Positions 8,421 through 18,225 of a DNA stretch of 39,385 nt are shown one piece after another. This DNA is from ZC4RG20 sp964553875 (GTDB lineage: Bacteria > Pseudomonadota > Gammaproteobacteria > Steroidobacterales > Rariloculaceae). Under the pieces are notes generated by a model. It saw only the letters and a list, made by a program, of their open reading frames with translations. It was not told where the DNA came from and did no database searches. The translations under genes and the position numbers were made by a program. The DNA is taken from positions 1 to 39,385 of the forward strand of contig CAZKNH010000022.1 of assembly GCA_964553875.1 (NCBI GenBank). Direction: 5' to 3'. Numbering within the stretch: position 1 is the first letter of the stretch; each line of letters begins with the position of its first letter.

Positions 8421-8888
8421 ATGACCGATCCCGGCACCCCCTCCGTCATCGTCCGGATCCCGACGCCGGTGTGGCTCGTCGGCATGATCGCCGCTGCGCT
8501 TTTGATCGGCGAGCGCCTGAGGCTTCCCGTCGTCCTGCAGCAGCGGCCGATCGGCCTCGTGGTCCTCCTCGCGGGGGTCCTCTGGGGCGCATGGGCAATC
8601 TCGACGTTTCGGCGACACCGTGCGGAGATACTCCCGTCTTCGACGGTGCACCCCGTTTTCGTCACGAGCGGCCCGTTTCGCTGGTCGCGCAATCCGATGT
8701 ACCTCGGCTCGCTCGTCATGGCCGTCGGCGCCGCCCTGATCGTCGGGACGTGGCTCATGTGGCTCGTGCCCTTCGTGCTGTTCCTGCTTCAGAACTTCGT
8801 GATCATCCCGTTCGAGGAGCGCAGCATGCGGCACACGTTCGGCGAGGAGTACGACGCGTATTGTGCGCGGGTACGGCGGTGGCTTTGA
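8421..8888 (+). CDS. Isoprenylcysteine carboxyl methyltransferase-like membrane protein
   Basis: 155 residues. A GGGAG element sits a few bases before the ATG. There are hydrophobic segments at about residues 17-32, 43-60, 90-108 and 110-128. The family signature is GPFRWSRNPMYLG (about 83-95), followed by a C-terminal EE-R-S-M-x-x-x-FGEEY-x-x-Y-x-x-RVRRW block, which in ICMT/PEMT-type enzymes forms the S-adenosylmethionine site. Bacterial members methylate diverse small lipophilic acceptors and the acceptor here is unknown. It stands alone between the secreted protein gene and the hydrolase/winged-helix fusion. Confidence 0.88.
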   Translation: MTDPGTPSVIVRIPTPVWLVGMIAAALLIGERLRLPVVLQQRPIGLVVLLAGVLWGAWAISTFRRHRAEILPSSTVHPVFVTSGPFRWSRNPMYLGSLVMAVGAALIVGTWLMWLVPFVLFLLQNFVIIPFEERSMRHTFGEEYDAYCARVRRWL

Positions 8889-9014
8889 GCTGAGCCCGTT
8901 AGGTGCGCCCCCCGTCCGCTTGACGCCATCGAGGGGCGCTCGTACGTTAACTACTGTTTCCCCGCCGAGCCGACGGCGCGGCACTGAAGACGCGTCGAGC
9001 AAGGGGCTCCTCGA

Positions 9015-10286
9015 ATGCGGCCACCGCCGGTACGCTTCGTGACGACTCCGGACGGGGTCCGCCTCGCGTATGCGGTGTTCGGCAACGGTCCGCCGCTCGT
9101 CTGGACCGCCCACTGGCTCACCCATCTCGAGTACGCATGGGAGAGCCCGGTCTGGCGCCACATGGTCGAGTTCTTCTCGAGCCACTTCACGGTCGTGCGA
9201 TACGACCAGCGCGGCACCGGGCTGTCGGACCACACGGACAAGGGCTTCGATCTCGATACGTGGGTTGACGATCTCGGCGTCATCGTCGACTCGCTCGGCA
9301 TCGAGCGGTTCGACCTTTTCGGGCTCTCGCAGGGCGGCCCGATCTCGATCGCGTACGCGGTCCGACATCCCGAGCGGGTGAGAAATCTGATTCTGTGCGG
9401 CTCGTTCCCGAGCGGCGCTTTCATCCCGAAGGCGCAGCGCGAAGCGCTCGAGCAACTGATCGAGAGCGGGTGGGGACAGAGCAATCCCGCGTTCCGGCAG
9501 CTCTTCACGTCGCTGTTCATTCCTAACGCGACGGAGGAGCAGCGCAGCTGGTTCAACGAGCTGCAAGGCAGGTCGACGAGCCCGGAGCTCGCCGCGAAGG
9601 TCTACCGTGCGTTTCAGGGGCTCGATGTCGTGGAGCGCCTGCCTCTCGTGACCCAGCCGACGCTCGTGCTCCACTCGAAGGCCGACGCGGCGATCCCGTT
9701 CGCGCTTGGCAGGGCGCTCGCAGCGGGGATCCCAGGCGCGCGGCTCGTGCCGCTCGCCGACGACGGCCACATCCCGCTCGAATGGAGCCCGGCCTGGCCG
9801 GTATTCTGCCGGGAGATCGTCGAGTTCACGGGTGCCGCGAGCGGGACCGCGGGCGCGGCGCCGGCCGAGAACACCGCCGGCTCGGCGGTGCCGCCCGACG
9901 CCGGTCCCGTGCCGGGACGGACAGAGTCCCTCCGGGCGTCGGCCGAGCACTCCGCGAGCCCGAGCGGTCTCTTCCGTTTCGCCCGCTGCGCCCTAGACAG
10001 CCGTGCCCGCGAGCTATGGCGCGACGGGCAGGCCGTGCCGATCGAGCACCGCGCATTCGATCTGCTCGTCTATCTGATCGAGCATCGTGATCGCGCAGTC
10101 TCGAAGGAGGAGCTGCAGGAAGCGGTCTGGCCGCGCATGATCCTGACGGAGAGCGCGCTGACCCGTTGCGTGATGAAGGCCCGAAAGGCCGTCGGCGACG
10201 ACTCGCAGCGGCAGACGATCATTCGGACCGTGCATGGCCACGGTTATCGTTTCGTCGCCCCGCTCGCGCCAGGCGAGCAAATGTGA
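9015..10286 (+). CDS. Alpha/beta hydrolase fused to C-terminal OmpR-type winged helix
   Basis: 423 residues. Residues 1-270 are a complete alpha/beta hydrolase: the nucleophile elbow GLSQGG (S about 105), the acid in HSKADAAIP (D about 222) and the histidine in DDGHIPLEW (H about 250). A Ala/Pro/Gly-rich linker (about 272-315) leads to an OmpR/PhoB-type DNA-binding domain (about 318-415): ALDSRARELWRDGQAVPIEHRAFDLLVYL, the recognition helix region and the HGHGYRFVAP ending. In the fusions I know, the winged helix comes first and the effector domain second; here the order is reversed. There is no membrane segment, so it is probably a cytoplasmic regulator that binds or hydrolyses a small ligand. 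Both domains are clear; the role is inferred. Confidence 0.88.
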   Translation: MRPPPVRFVTTPDGVRLAYAVFGNGPPLVWTAHWLTHLEYAWESPVWRHMVEFFSSHFTVVRYDQRGTGLSDHTDKGFDLDTWVDDLGVIVDSLGIERFDLFGLSQGGPISIAYAVRHPERVRNLILCGSFPSGAFIPKAQREALEQLIESGWGQSNPAFRQLFTSLFIPNATEEQRSWFNELQGRSTSPELAAKVYRAFQGLDVVERLPLVTQPTLVLHSKADAAIPFALGRALAAGIPGARLVPLADDGHIPLEWSPAWPVFCREIVEFTGAASGTAGAAPAENTAGSAVPPDAGPVPGRTESLRASAEHSASPSGLFRFARCALDSRARELWRDGQAVPIEHRAFDLLVYLIEHRDRAVSKEELQEAVWPRMILTESALTRCVMKARKAVGDDSQRQTIIRTVHGHGYRFVAPLAPGEQM

Positions 10287-10308
10287 CACGGGCAGCGGGG
10301 GGCTGCCG

Positions 10309-10537
10309 CTACAGCTCCAGTGTCATGTACACGCTGTTCGGATCGTCGACGTAATCGGCGAACGGCGGACACTCCTTGAACCCGAACTTCCGATACAAGC
10401 TCCTCGCGGGCTCGAAGTACGCCATCGATCCCGTTTCGAGGCTCAATCTCGTGTAACCCCGCCGTTTCGCTTCCGAGAGGATGTGGCGGAGCAACGCGCT
10501 GGCGACGCCTCGCCTCTGCCGAGACGCGACGGTTCGC
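10309..10537 (-). CDS. GNAT N-acetyltransferase, N-terminus lost in assembly gap
   Basis: The C-terminal 75 or so residues are readable up to the N run. RQRRGVASALL is the acetyl-CoA pyrophosphate-binding motif A of GNAT enzymes. LETGSMAYFEPARSLYRKFGF is the usual later block, and the protein ends in an SVYMTLEL strand. An internal ATG gives only 61 residues; the true start must lie in or beyond the gap. It is convergent with the hydrolase/winged-helix gene, with 22 bases between stops. The acceptor substrate is unknown. Confidence 0.8.
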
Positions 10538-10637
10538 NNNNNNNNNNNNNNNNNNNNNNNNNNNNNNNNNNNNNNNNNNNNNNNNNNNNNNNNNNNNNNN
10601 NNNNNNNNNNNNNNNNNNNNNNNNNNNNNNNNNNNNN
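10538..10637. other. Assembly gap, 100 N
   Basis: A run of exactly 100 unknown bases, the usual placeholder for a scaffold join of unknown size. The real distance, and whether the two sides are truly adjacent, cannot be judged from the window. It interrupts the GNAT gene. Confidence 0.98.
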
Positions 10638-10668
10638 AGCTCCGATGCGATGCCGGTCATGCTTGCGT

Positions 10669-13080
10669 TTACTCCGTCCGCAGCGCTCGCATTGGATCCA
10701 GGCGCATCGCCCGTCGCGCGGGCAGCCACGTCGCGACGAGCGCTACGGCCGCGACGACCACGGCTGCCGCTGCGAACGTCGCTGGGTCGTGCGGGCTCAC
10801 GCCGAACAGCACGCTGTGCATCAGCCGCGTGAGCGCGAGCGACACGGCGAGCCCGGCGGCGAGGCCGACGCCGGCGATGACCATCCCTTGGCCCAGGACG
10901 AGGCGGATCACGTCGTCGTGCTGCGCGCCGACGGCGATACGGATCCCTATCTCGCGAAAGCGCTGATCCGTCGTATAACGCATCACGCCGTAGACGCCGA
11001 GCGCGGCGAGAACGAGCGCAAGCGCGGCGAACCCCGCGAGGGCGAGCATCGCCAGCCGGCGCGGCCCGAACGTGCGCTCGATCCGGCCGTCCATCGTCTC
11101 GATATCGTAGAGCGGCACGTTCGGATCGAGCTCGGCGAGCGCGGACCGCAGCGTGCTCACGATCGTGGCCAGCGGCTGCGCACTGAGGACCGCGACCGCG
11201 TAGCCGTAGTGGCCATGGTGGGCGTACGGGTAGTAGGCAACGGGCTTCGGCGTCCTGTCTCCCATCTCGTCGTGGTCGACGCGGCCGACGACGCCGACGA
11301 CCGTCGCGCGCTCGCCGAACGTGTGCCCGCCCATGATCTGCCTGCCGATCGCCCTTCCGCCCGGAAAGAATTGCTCGGCGAACGTCTGGTCGATGATGAC
11401 GACTCGCGCCGACCCGAAGCGATCGCCCGCATCGAAGTCCCGGCCTTCGAGAAGAGGGATGCCCATCGTCCGGAAGTAGTCGGAGCTGATCGTTTGTGCC
11501 TCGGCATGAAGCAGCTCGTCGCTCTCGACGGAGGTCTCGCCGACGATCGAGAAGGGGCTGCTGTCCATCTCGTCGCTGAACGGCAGATAGCTTACGAGCG
11601 CGGCGGTGTCGATGCCGGGCGTCGCGCGAATGCGCTCGAGCAGCGCGTCGAAGAACGCGACGCGGCGCTCCGTCGACTCGTAAGCGGCATCCGGGAGAGA
11701 GATCCTCGCCGTCACGACGCCTCTCGGCTCGAAGCCCGGGTCGGCATCGAGCAGATGCGACAGCGTGCGGACCATCAGTCCGAAGCCGAGCAGCAGAACC
11801 ACAGCGAGCGCGATTTGGAGGACGCTGCCTGCACGCATCAGGCGACTATTGCCGTCGATCGAGGTCCCGCGGCCGGACCGGCGAAGCTCCGCGTGCGGGT
11901 CGACCAGTGCGGCGCGCCGGGCCGGGAGCACGCAGGACGCGACGGCGGCGAGCAGCGCAGCGAGCGCGGTCGCGGCGAGGACGGTGCGGTCGAGGGACAC
12001 GCCCGTGAGATTCATCTGTTGCGCCAGCGGCCAGCTTTCGATCAGGTCGATCATGAGCCAACCGAGCCCGAGGCCCACCGCGCCGCCGAAGGCCGCAAGG
12101 AAGGCGCTCTCGATCAGCAGCGGACGGACCAGGTGCGCGCTCGCCGCACCGAGCGCGGCGCGCACGGCAAGCTCTTTCGCTCGGCCCGCAGAACGGACGA
12201 GCTGGAGGCTCGCAACGTTCACCGCGGCGAGCAGCAGGACGAAGCCGACCGCAGCGAGCAGCACCAGGAGCACGTTGCGCAGCGGCCCGGCCATGTCCTC
12301 GGCCAACGGCGTGGAAGTGAGCGCCTTGATGTTCGGGGCGTAGTGCTGCTCGTTCCAGCGGCCGACCTCGGCTGCGAGTTGCTCGCCGAGCTGAGAATCG
12401 CTCACCTCGGGCCTGGTGCGCACGACCGTGGTCATCACCAGCCGATTGCGATTTGCCAGATCGCGTGCGGTCAGCGGGAGGGGCACCCAGACTTGCACAC
12501 CGCGCGGATATCGCAGGTCGGCCGGCATGACGCCCAACACTTCGAACGATTCGCCGTCGAGCTCGAGCGTGCGGCCGATGAACGCGGCGTCGGCGCCTGC
12601 GAGCCGCTGCCACAAGCCGTAACTCACGACGGCGACGCGGTGTGTGCCGTCGGTCGACTGCTCCGGCCGGTAAAAGCGGCCGACCACGGGTTGCACGCCG
12701 AGCACGCCCCTGAAATCGCCCAGCGTCGCTGCGACACGGATACGCTCCGGCTCGCCGTAGCCGGTCAGCGTTCGGTCGACGATCTGAAACCCCATCACCG
12801 CATCGAACACGTCCTCGCGCTCGGCGAGATCGAGCACCTCCGGCGGCGAGAGGGGCGCGCCGTACATGTCGTACCGCGGCTGGTCCTCACGCACGACGTG
12901 CAGTCGAGCCAGGCCCTCGACGGGGAGCGGGCGAAGCAGCACCGCGTCGACCAGGCTGAAGATGGCGGTGTTCGCCCCGATGCCGACCGCGAGCGTCGCG
13001 ATCGCGACGAGCGTGAATCCGGGGTTCCGGCTCAACGAGCGTGCCGCGTGACGAAGGTCGCTCCAAACGTTGTATAGCAT
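10669..13080 (-). CDS. Orphan MacB/FtsX-type permease (ADOP type) 1
   Basis: 803 residues from the ATG at 13080, chosen because an AAAGGAG element lies about 10 bases upstream and the family start (LYNVWSDLRHAARSLSRNPGF) follows; the open frame runs further up without these signs. The layout is doubled: TM helix (about 20-45), MacB periplasmic core, FtsX block of three helices (about 270-400), another TM helix (about 425), a second periplasmic core and a second FtsX block ending in WLPARRAMRLDPMRALRTE. No ATPase domain is present or adjacent. Such duplicated orphan permeases (ADOP), known from Acidobacteria and also other phyla, are thought to act with ATPases encoded elsewhere; cargo unknown. 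The window holds a second full copy at 19954-22350. Confidence 0.9.
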   Translation of the reverse strand: MLYNVWSDLRHAARSLSRNPGFTLVAIATLAVGIGANTAIFSLVDAVLLRPLPVEGLARLHVVREDQPRYDMYGAPLSPPEVLDLAEREDVFDAVMGFQIVDRTLTGYGEPERIRVAATLGDFRGVLGVQPVVGRFYRPEQSTDGTHRVAVVSYGLWQRLAGADAAFIGRTLELDGESFEVLGVMPADLRYPRGVQVWVPLPLTARDLANRNRLVMTTVVRTRPEVSDSQLGEQLAAEVGRWNEQHYAPNIKALTSTPLAEDMAGPLRNVLLVLLAAVGFVLLLAAVNVASLQLVRSAGRAKELAVRAALGAASAHLVRPLLIESAFLAAFGGAVGLGLGWLMIDLIESWPLAQQMNLTGVSLDRTVLAATALAALLAAVASCVLPARRAALVDPHAELRRSGRGTSIDGNSRLMRAGSVLQIALAVVLLLGFGLMVRTLSHLLDADPGFEPRGVVTARISLPDAAYESTERRVAFFDALLERIRATPGIDTAALVSYLPFSDEMDSSPFSIVGETSVESDELLHAEAQTISSDYFRTMGIPLLEGRDFDAGDRFGSARVVIIDQTFAEQFFPGGRAIGRQIMGGHTFGERATVVGVVGRVDHDEMGDRTPKPVAYYPYAHHGHYGYAVAVLSAQPLATIVSTLRSALAELDPNVPLYDIETMDGRIERTFGPRRLAMLALAGFAALALVLAALGVYGVMRYTTDQRFREIGIRIAVGAQHDDVIRLVLGQGMVIAGVGLAAGLAVSLALTRLMHSVLFGVSPHDPATFAAAAVVVAAVALVATWLPARRAMRLDPMRALRTE

Positions 13081-13568
13081 CGAAAACCGGCTCCTTTCCC
13101 CCGCCCCCGTTTCGGGATCACGCAACGTGCGTGCCAACGCGACGCACGCGTCAAGTGCGCGATTCATCAACGGAGCACGTATCCGTGGCCGACGTCGCGC
13201 TCCGCTCGTGTCCCGCCAGCGCACAGAGCGTCCCGCTTCCGGGACCAGCGCACGTGGGAAGTCTGCGTCCATGATCGGGCGATCGAAATCGTGTCCGCGC
13301 CGCTGCACGTCACGGCGTGGTCGAACGAGAGGAACGGGGTTCGTCCGCCTTCCGCACGAAAGCCCACCTCCACTCGAGCGCATACAAGCCGATCACGATC
13401 CATGCGCCGAGAGCGATCGAGAAGAGCATCGATATATGAATGCGATCGCGGTCGACCTTCGCCTGTGCCTGTCGCGCGAGCAGTAAGGTCTCTGGAGGCT
13501 GCACGTTGTGCTCGATACGTCATGGATGATCGACGCGGCTCGGTTCCAAGCGAGGAAGTTGCCGGCCG
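13081..13568. other. Intergenic region with a doubtful small ORF
   Basis: About 490 bases between the ADOP 1 gene and the aldo/keto reductase remnant. It includes the ADOP 1 ribosome binding site and a possible 64-codon membrane-protein ORF (separate entry). No part of the missing aldo/keto reductase N-terminus could be recognised here in any frame. Confidence 0.4.
13310..13504 (-). CDS. Possible small single-pass membrane protein
   Basis: 64 codons from an ATG at 13504. The middle (about residues 25-47, MLFSIALGAWIVIGLYALEW) would make one membrane helix followed by a basic, then Ser/Thr/Pro tail, and codon use there is GC-rich like real genes nearby. There is no recognisable homologue, and the first 20 codons are less convincing. 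It may equally be the end of a decayed gene. Confidence 0.3.
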   Translation of the reverse strand: MQPPETLLLARQAQAKVDRDRIHISMLFSIALGAWIVIGLYALEWRWAFVRKADEPRSSRSTTP

Positions 13569-14144
<576 letters not shown>

Positions 14145-14424
14145 CGCGTGGCGGGACTGGCGTTTCCGGCGGTGGTAGTGCCGTTCTTTTTCAAGTCTTG
14201 CGGACGAGAAGGCCCGCGGTGTCTCCTCGACGCCGCGGGCGCGTGCGCTCCAATGCGCAGAATCAACCGAAAGGCCGCGGGAACCGGCTGCATCGGCCGC
14301 TCTCGGGGCCATAGTCGTGCCGGCTGCGATGGCCTTCACATAAGTCCAGTGCCGCGTCCGGGCATACTCTGCCGGTCGCGCGGCGCCACCAGGCGTCCGC
14401 GCGGTTCACGAATGGCTGCGACCC

Positions 14425-15510
14425 ATGGCAATGGCGCTCGTGCTGGTCCTCGCGATCGGCTGCACATTCTCCGCGGTCCTCGTCGCGTTGGCTCCGTTCG
14501 CGCCGCGCGCGGAGAATCCCGGACGCGCCGGTTTCCGGCGAACCGAAGTCTTCGATCGAACGCTCGACGCGCCGCCGTCGGCTGACTCCGACGCGAATGC
14601 GGGCCTCACCGAGCCCGAGGTCCGGGCGAAACTGCACACGTTAGCCCTGGGTGACGAGGTATCCCTCGGGGCCGAGGCCGAGCTGCGCGAGCAGATTGCG
14701 GCGCTCGCGGCCGTCATCGAGGCGGGCACGATCGAGAGCCGCTATGCGCCGCGGCGGCCCATGCTGCTGCCCGAGCTCCTCCATGCGGTGAACGACAGCG
14801 AGACCTCCCTTCGCGAGCTCGCGGCGATCATCGTTCGGGACCCCGCGTTGGTCGCAAACCTGCTGCGGCTCGCGAACAGTCCGTTGTACCGCGTGAGCTC
14901 GCGCCCCGTCGAAAGCATCGAGCGCGCGATCGTGCAGCTCGGTACCGACGGCATTCGCTCGGTCGCCGCCGCGGCGATCATGCAGCCGGTGTTTCGCGTT
15001 ACGGACGATCGCTTCTCCCGCTTTCCGAACGTGACGTGGGATCACACGTTCCGCGCCGCGGCCGCCGCCGAGGCGCATGCCGCGTTCATCGAGAAGACGG
15101 ATCGCTTCGCGGCTCAGCTCCTCGGCTTGCTGAAGGGGCTCGGCACGATCGTGGTGTTCACGATCCTGCTCGACCGGTTCAAAGGTAGCAAGCGCGACGG
15201 CTTGACCGCGGCGCTCGTTGCCGCGGCGCTCGACGCGCATGCGGCCGAGGCCGCACGGCGCATCGCGCAGAGCTGGGACCTGTCGCCGCGCATCTTGACG
15301 ACGCTGGGCGGCGAGATCTCGGGGACGGCGTTGCAAGAGGCCGGCGGTCTCGCGCGCTCGCTCCGCTTCGGGCGACTCGTCGGAGCGCTGGCGGTCCTGC
15401 AGGCGAATGCGGTGATCGATGCCGCGACTGCCCGGCGATCGTTGCCGGAGGTCTTCGGTCCTGCACGGATCGTCGATCGGATCTGGACGCGCATTGCAGC
15501 CACTCAATAG
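14425..15510 (+). CDS. HDOD domain protein with N-terminal membrane anchor
   Basis: 361 residues. An N-terminal hydrophobic helix (residues 2-26) and a variable linker precede an HDOD domain (about 105-310). The domain is recognisable by PMLLPELLHAVND, AAIIVRDPALVANLLRLANSPLY and VESIERAIVQLGTDGIRSVAAAAIM. HDOD proteins are HD-like but mostly lack catalytic metal ligands, and act in signalling such as cyclic-di-GMP and motility control. No output domain is attached. The ATG at 14425 is the start that places the membrane helix first. It is convergent with the sulfatase. Confidence 0.85.
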   Translation: MAMALVLVLAIGCTFSAVLVALAPFAPRAENPGRAGFRRTEVFDRTLDAPPSADSDANAGLTEPEVRAKLHTLALGDEVSLGAEAELREQIAALAAVIEAGTIESRYAPRRPMLLPELLHAVNDSETSLRELAAIIVRDPALVANLLRLANSPLYRVSSRPVESIERAIVQLGTDGIRSVAAAAIMQPVFRVTDDRFSRFPNVTWDHTFRAAAAAEAHAAFIEKTDRFAAQLLGLLKGLGTIVVFTILLDRFKGSKRDGLTAALVAAALDAHAAEAARRIAQSWDLSPRILTTLGGEISGTALQEAGGLARSLRFGRLVGALAVLQANAVIDAATARRSLPEVFGPARIVDRIWTRIAATQ

Positions 15511-15552
15511 CGGTCGCTTGGATCGACCCTTCCCGGTCGTCCGCCGCGACGT

Positions 15553-17166
15553 CTAGAGAAAAGACTCCGTCGCGACAATTTCCGTCAGGCGGCAGAAGTG
15601 CCACTCGCGATCGTCGGGCGTCCAGGTCCCGTCTCGGTAGTCGTTGCAGTCGTTCGGCTTCTCGAGCGGATACTCCTCGAGCGGATCGGCGATCAGGTCG
15701 TAAAGCTCGCAATCGCCGATCTCGGCGCCGCCTCGACAAACGACCTTGTAGCTGGCATTGCGCGCCCCGACCTGCGGCCGCGCGCCCCGGGTTTCCGTCA
15801 GCAGAAAGCCTTCGTTCGGATCGCGCACGGCCGATGCCTCGCCGAAGAGAAGCGGCGCGAGGGAGACGCTATCGAGACTCACGGATCCTGTCCCCTGCCT
15901 GTTCGAAACCGATCGTGGAACCGGCACGTTGGCGAGATCGAGGATCGTAGCGAACAGGTCAGCCGCATGCACGAACTCGTCGCTGCGGGTGCCGGGCTCG
16001 ATGCCGGGTCCCTTCACGGCGAGCGCGACGCGGGCGCCGCTTTCGTACACCGTCGCTTTCCCGCGGCCGCTCCGCGTGATGTACATGTTGTCTATGAAGT
16101 CGAGACCCGGGCGTCCATACATCGGCGTGCCGTTGTCTCCGATGAAGATCACGTAGGTATTCGGATCGAGGCTGTCGACGGCCTCGAGGACCTTGCCGAT
16201 CACCGTGTCCATCGAGCTCGTCATCGCGCGCATGACCTGCTCGCCGGTGCACGAGCCGAGATTCGCCGTCCCGAACTCGCCGCCGCAGGCTTCCATCTCG
16301 GCACGCGCGGCGGCGTTCAGCGTATCCGCATTCGGCACGACCATCTGGCTCGGTCTTCGCGAGATGGTTGCGTGCGACAGGTTGAACGCGAGCCACGCGA
16401 ACCACGGCTTGTCGGGGTCCTCCGCTTCCCGGGCGGCGATCCAGTCGATCGTGTCCGCAGCCTTGACGACCGGTGCGTAGGTCGTCGGTGCGATTCCGGG
16501 AAGTGATCGTTCCGGCGGTGCTTCCGTCCGCCACTCGGAGGGAGCGGTATCGCCGTCCTGGATCTGATAGTCGTAGTCCCAGAACGTCTGCAGCGCCGCG
16601 TGAAGGTTGCCCTTGAAGAGCTCGAAGCCCGCTTCGAGGGGCTTCATGCCCGGATACGCGACATTGCCGCGCGGCACCCCGGCCATGTGCCATTTGCCGA
16701 ACACGGCGGTGCTGTAGCCGCCGGCGTCCTTCAGTAGCTGCGCCAGGGACGTGTGGTTCTGGCTGAGCGGATCCGCCGGCGTCAGAACGTTGGTTCGCGA
16801 CGCGAACAATCCGGTGAGTATCGACGCGCGCGTCGGCGAGCAGAACGGCTGCGCCCAGGCATTCGAGAACACCATCCCTTGGCGCGCGAGATCCTCGAGG
16901 ACGGGGGTGGAAGCAGGCTTCCCGGCAATCTTCTCGTAGTCCGGGTGATCGTGCCCGGCCGGCCCGTACCGCTCGACGAGATCGTCGATCAGGCCCGGAT
17001 ACATGTTCGTCGTGACGTCGAGACCGACATCGTCGGCGATGATCAGCAGGATGTTCGGCCGGGGCGCTCCAACGGGTCGCTCGGTCTGCGCCGTCGCTGC
17101 GCGCGCGCAGGCGAAGATGCCGGTCATCAAGAGAATCGTCATCGATAGCGTTCTTCGTCTTTTCAT
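15553..17166 (-). CDS. Sulfatase (arylsulfatase family), exported
   Basis: 537 residues. A signal peptide (MKRRRTLSMTILLMTGIFACARAATAQ) is followed by the sulfatase domain. NILLIIADDVG provides the metal-binding aspartates (D45, D46). CSPTRASILTG (C109 onward) is the sulfatase signature whose cysteine is converted to formylglycine. GKWHMAG (K158, H160) and IFIGDNGTP carry further active-site residues. A GAGG element precedes the ATG. Cysteine-type sulfatases need a formylglycine-generating enzyme, which is not in this window. Substrate unknown; alkyl, aryl or carbohydrate sulfates are possible. The C-terminal LYDLIADPLEEYPL is the usual family ending. Confidence 0.9.
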   Translation of the reverse strand: MKRRRTLSMTILLMTGIFACARAATAQTERPVGAPRPNILLIIADDVGLDVTTNMYPGLIDDLVERYGPAGHDHPDYEKIAGKPASTPVLEDLARQGMVFSNAWAQPFCSPTRASILTGLFASRTNVLTPADPLSQNHTSLAQLLKDAGGYSTAVFGKWHMAGVPRGNVAYPGMKPLEAGFELFKGNLHAALQTFWDYDYQIQDGDTAPSEWRTEAPPERSLPGIAPTTYAPVVKAADTIDWIAAREAEDPDKPWFAWLAFNLSHATISRRPSQMVVPNADTLNAAARAEMEACGGEFGTANLGSCTGEQVMRAMTSSMDTVIGKVLEAVDSLDPNTYVIFIGDNGTPMYGRPGLDFIDNMYITRSGRGKATVYESGARVALAVKGPGIEPGTRSDEFVHAADLFATILDLANVPVPRSVSNRQGTGSVSLDSVSLAPLLFGEASAVRDPNEGFLLTETRGARPQVGARNASYKVVCRGGAEIGDCELYDLIADPLEEYPLEKPNDCNDYRDGTWTPDDREWHFCRLTEIVATESFL

Positions 17167-17445
17167 CTCGGCCGCCTCGTAATTGCAGTTCTGTCGGGCG
17201 CGGACGCGCTCGCTCTCCGCGAGCTCTCGATCGACGCGACATCACAGCACCAGCGCCCGCAGCCGAGCAACGGAGTGTCAGGTTATGACCGGTTATTAGC
17301 CGGATCGAATCGGTCGTTCTCGAGGGCTCCGACCCCTCGCCTAAGCACGCTCGCTTTCTGGTGCTTGGGCACTTCTCAGTCGGTTCTGCAGGCTGTAGTT
17401 TCCGGGGCGACGCGGGCTGGATGGGCGCCCGAACCGCAACCGAAC

Positions 17446-18174
17446 GTGAACGAGATCGAAAGGGAGCTCCGCCGTCTCGCTGACCCGAATATCGCCGAGT
17501 TCCTTGCGCGCTTCTTCAAGACAGGGCGGGGGGAGTACGGCGAAGGGGATCGCTTCCTCGGGATCCGTGTGCCGGTCCTGCGCAAGCTCGCGATGAGGTA
17601 TCGGTCACTCGACCTTTCCGGCTGTCGCACGCTGCTTGCCTCGCCGTTTCACGAGGCACGGCTCCTCGCGTTGCTGATCCTCGTGCGGGCCTACGATCGC
17701 GGCGATGAGAAACGGCGCGATTCGATATACCGCTTGTACCTCGATTCGTTGTCCCGCGTGAACAATTGGGACCTGGTGGACAGCTCCGCCGAGCACATCG
17801 TAGGGCGGCATCTCGAGACGCGGGAGAAAACGATCCTCCACGACCTCGCGCGCTCGACGTCGGTTTGGGAGAGGCGGATCGCGATCATGGCGACGTTCCG
17901 CTACGTGAAGGCCGGTTCGTTCGACGAGACGCTGCGCATCGCGGACATCCTGCTGCTCGACGAGCACGACCTGATCCACAAGGCGGTCGGATGGATGCTG
18001 CGGGAGGTCGGCAAGCGGGACCGTGCCGTGGCCGAGGCGTTCCTGCGGCCGCGCTACAAGAGGATGCGGCGCACGATGCTCCGTTACGCGATTGAGAAGT
18101 ATCCCGACGAGCTCCGTCTGCGTTACCTGCGCGGCGACGTGGGTCCCGGCGCACGCCGAGCGCGGACGCGATGA
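17446..18174 (+). CDS. DNA alkylation repair protein, AlkD-like
   Basis: 242 residues if started at the GTG at 17446, where homology begins (NEIERELRRLADP); the frame is open to 17275 but that part does not look like the family. The all-helical HEAT-like protein shows FLGIRVPVLRKLA (about 37-49), NNWDLVDSSAEHIVG (about 106-120, with the conserved Trp-Asp pair and a second Asp) and SVWERRIAIMATF (about 139-151). AlkD glycosylases remove bulky N3/N7-alkylated purines without flipping the base. The start codon is uncertain. Divergent from the sulfatase and convergent with the RCC1 lipoprotein gene. Confidence 0.85.
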   Translation: MNEIERELRRLADPNIAEFLARFFKTGRGEYGEGDRFLGIRVPVLRKLAMRYRSLDLSGCRTLLASPFHEARLLALLILVRAYDRGDEKRRDSIYRLYLDSLSRVNNWDLVDSSAEHIVGRHLETREKTILHDLARSTSVWERRIAIMATFRYVKAGSFDETLRIADILLLDEHDLIHKAVGWMLREVGKRDRAVAEAFLRPRYKRMRRTMLRYAIEKYPDELRLRYLRGDVGPGARRARTR

Positions 18175-18225
18175 CGCGAACGGGATCGGCGATGAACCCG
18201 TCGCGAGCGCATCGTCGGTCGGGAT

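Noticed and set aside
10272..10278. TGTCACA on the minus strand, like the ECF41 -35 box, near the GNAT gene
   Set aside because: There is no CGTC at 15-17 bases and the site overlaps the stop codon of the hydrolase/winged-helix gene, on the downstream side of the GNAT gene.
10234..13077. Very long plus-strand open frame (about 947 codons) opposite ADOP 1
   Set aside because: It runs through the N gap, is rich in Arg/Asp/His/Ala without any domain pattern and mirrors the ADOP codons; a shadow frame caused by high GC.
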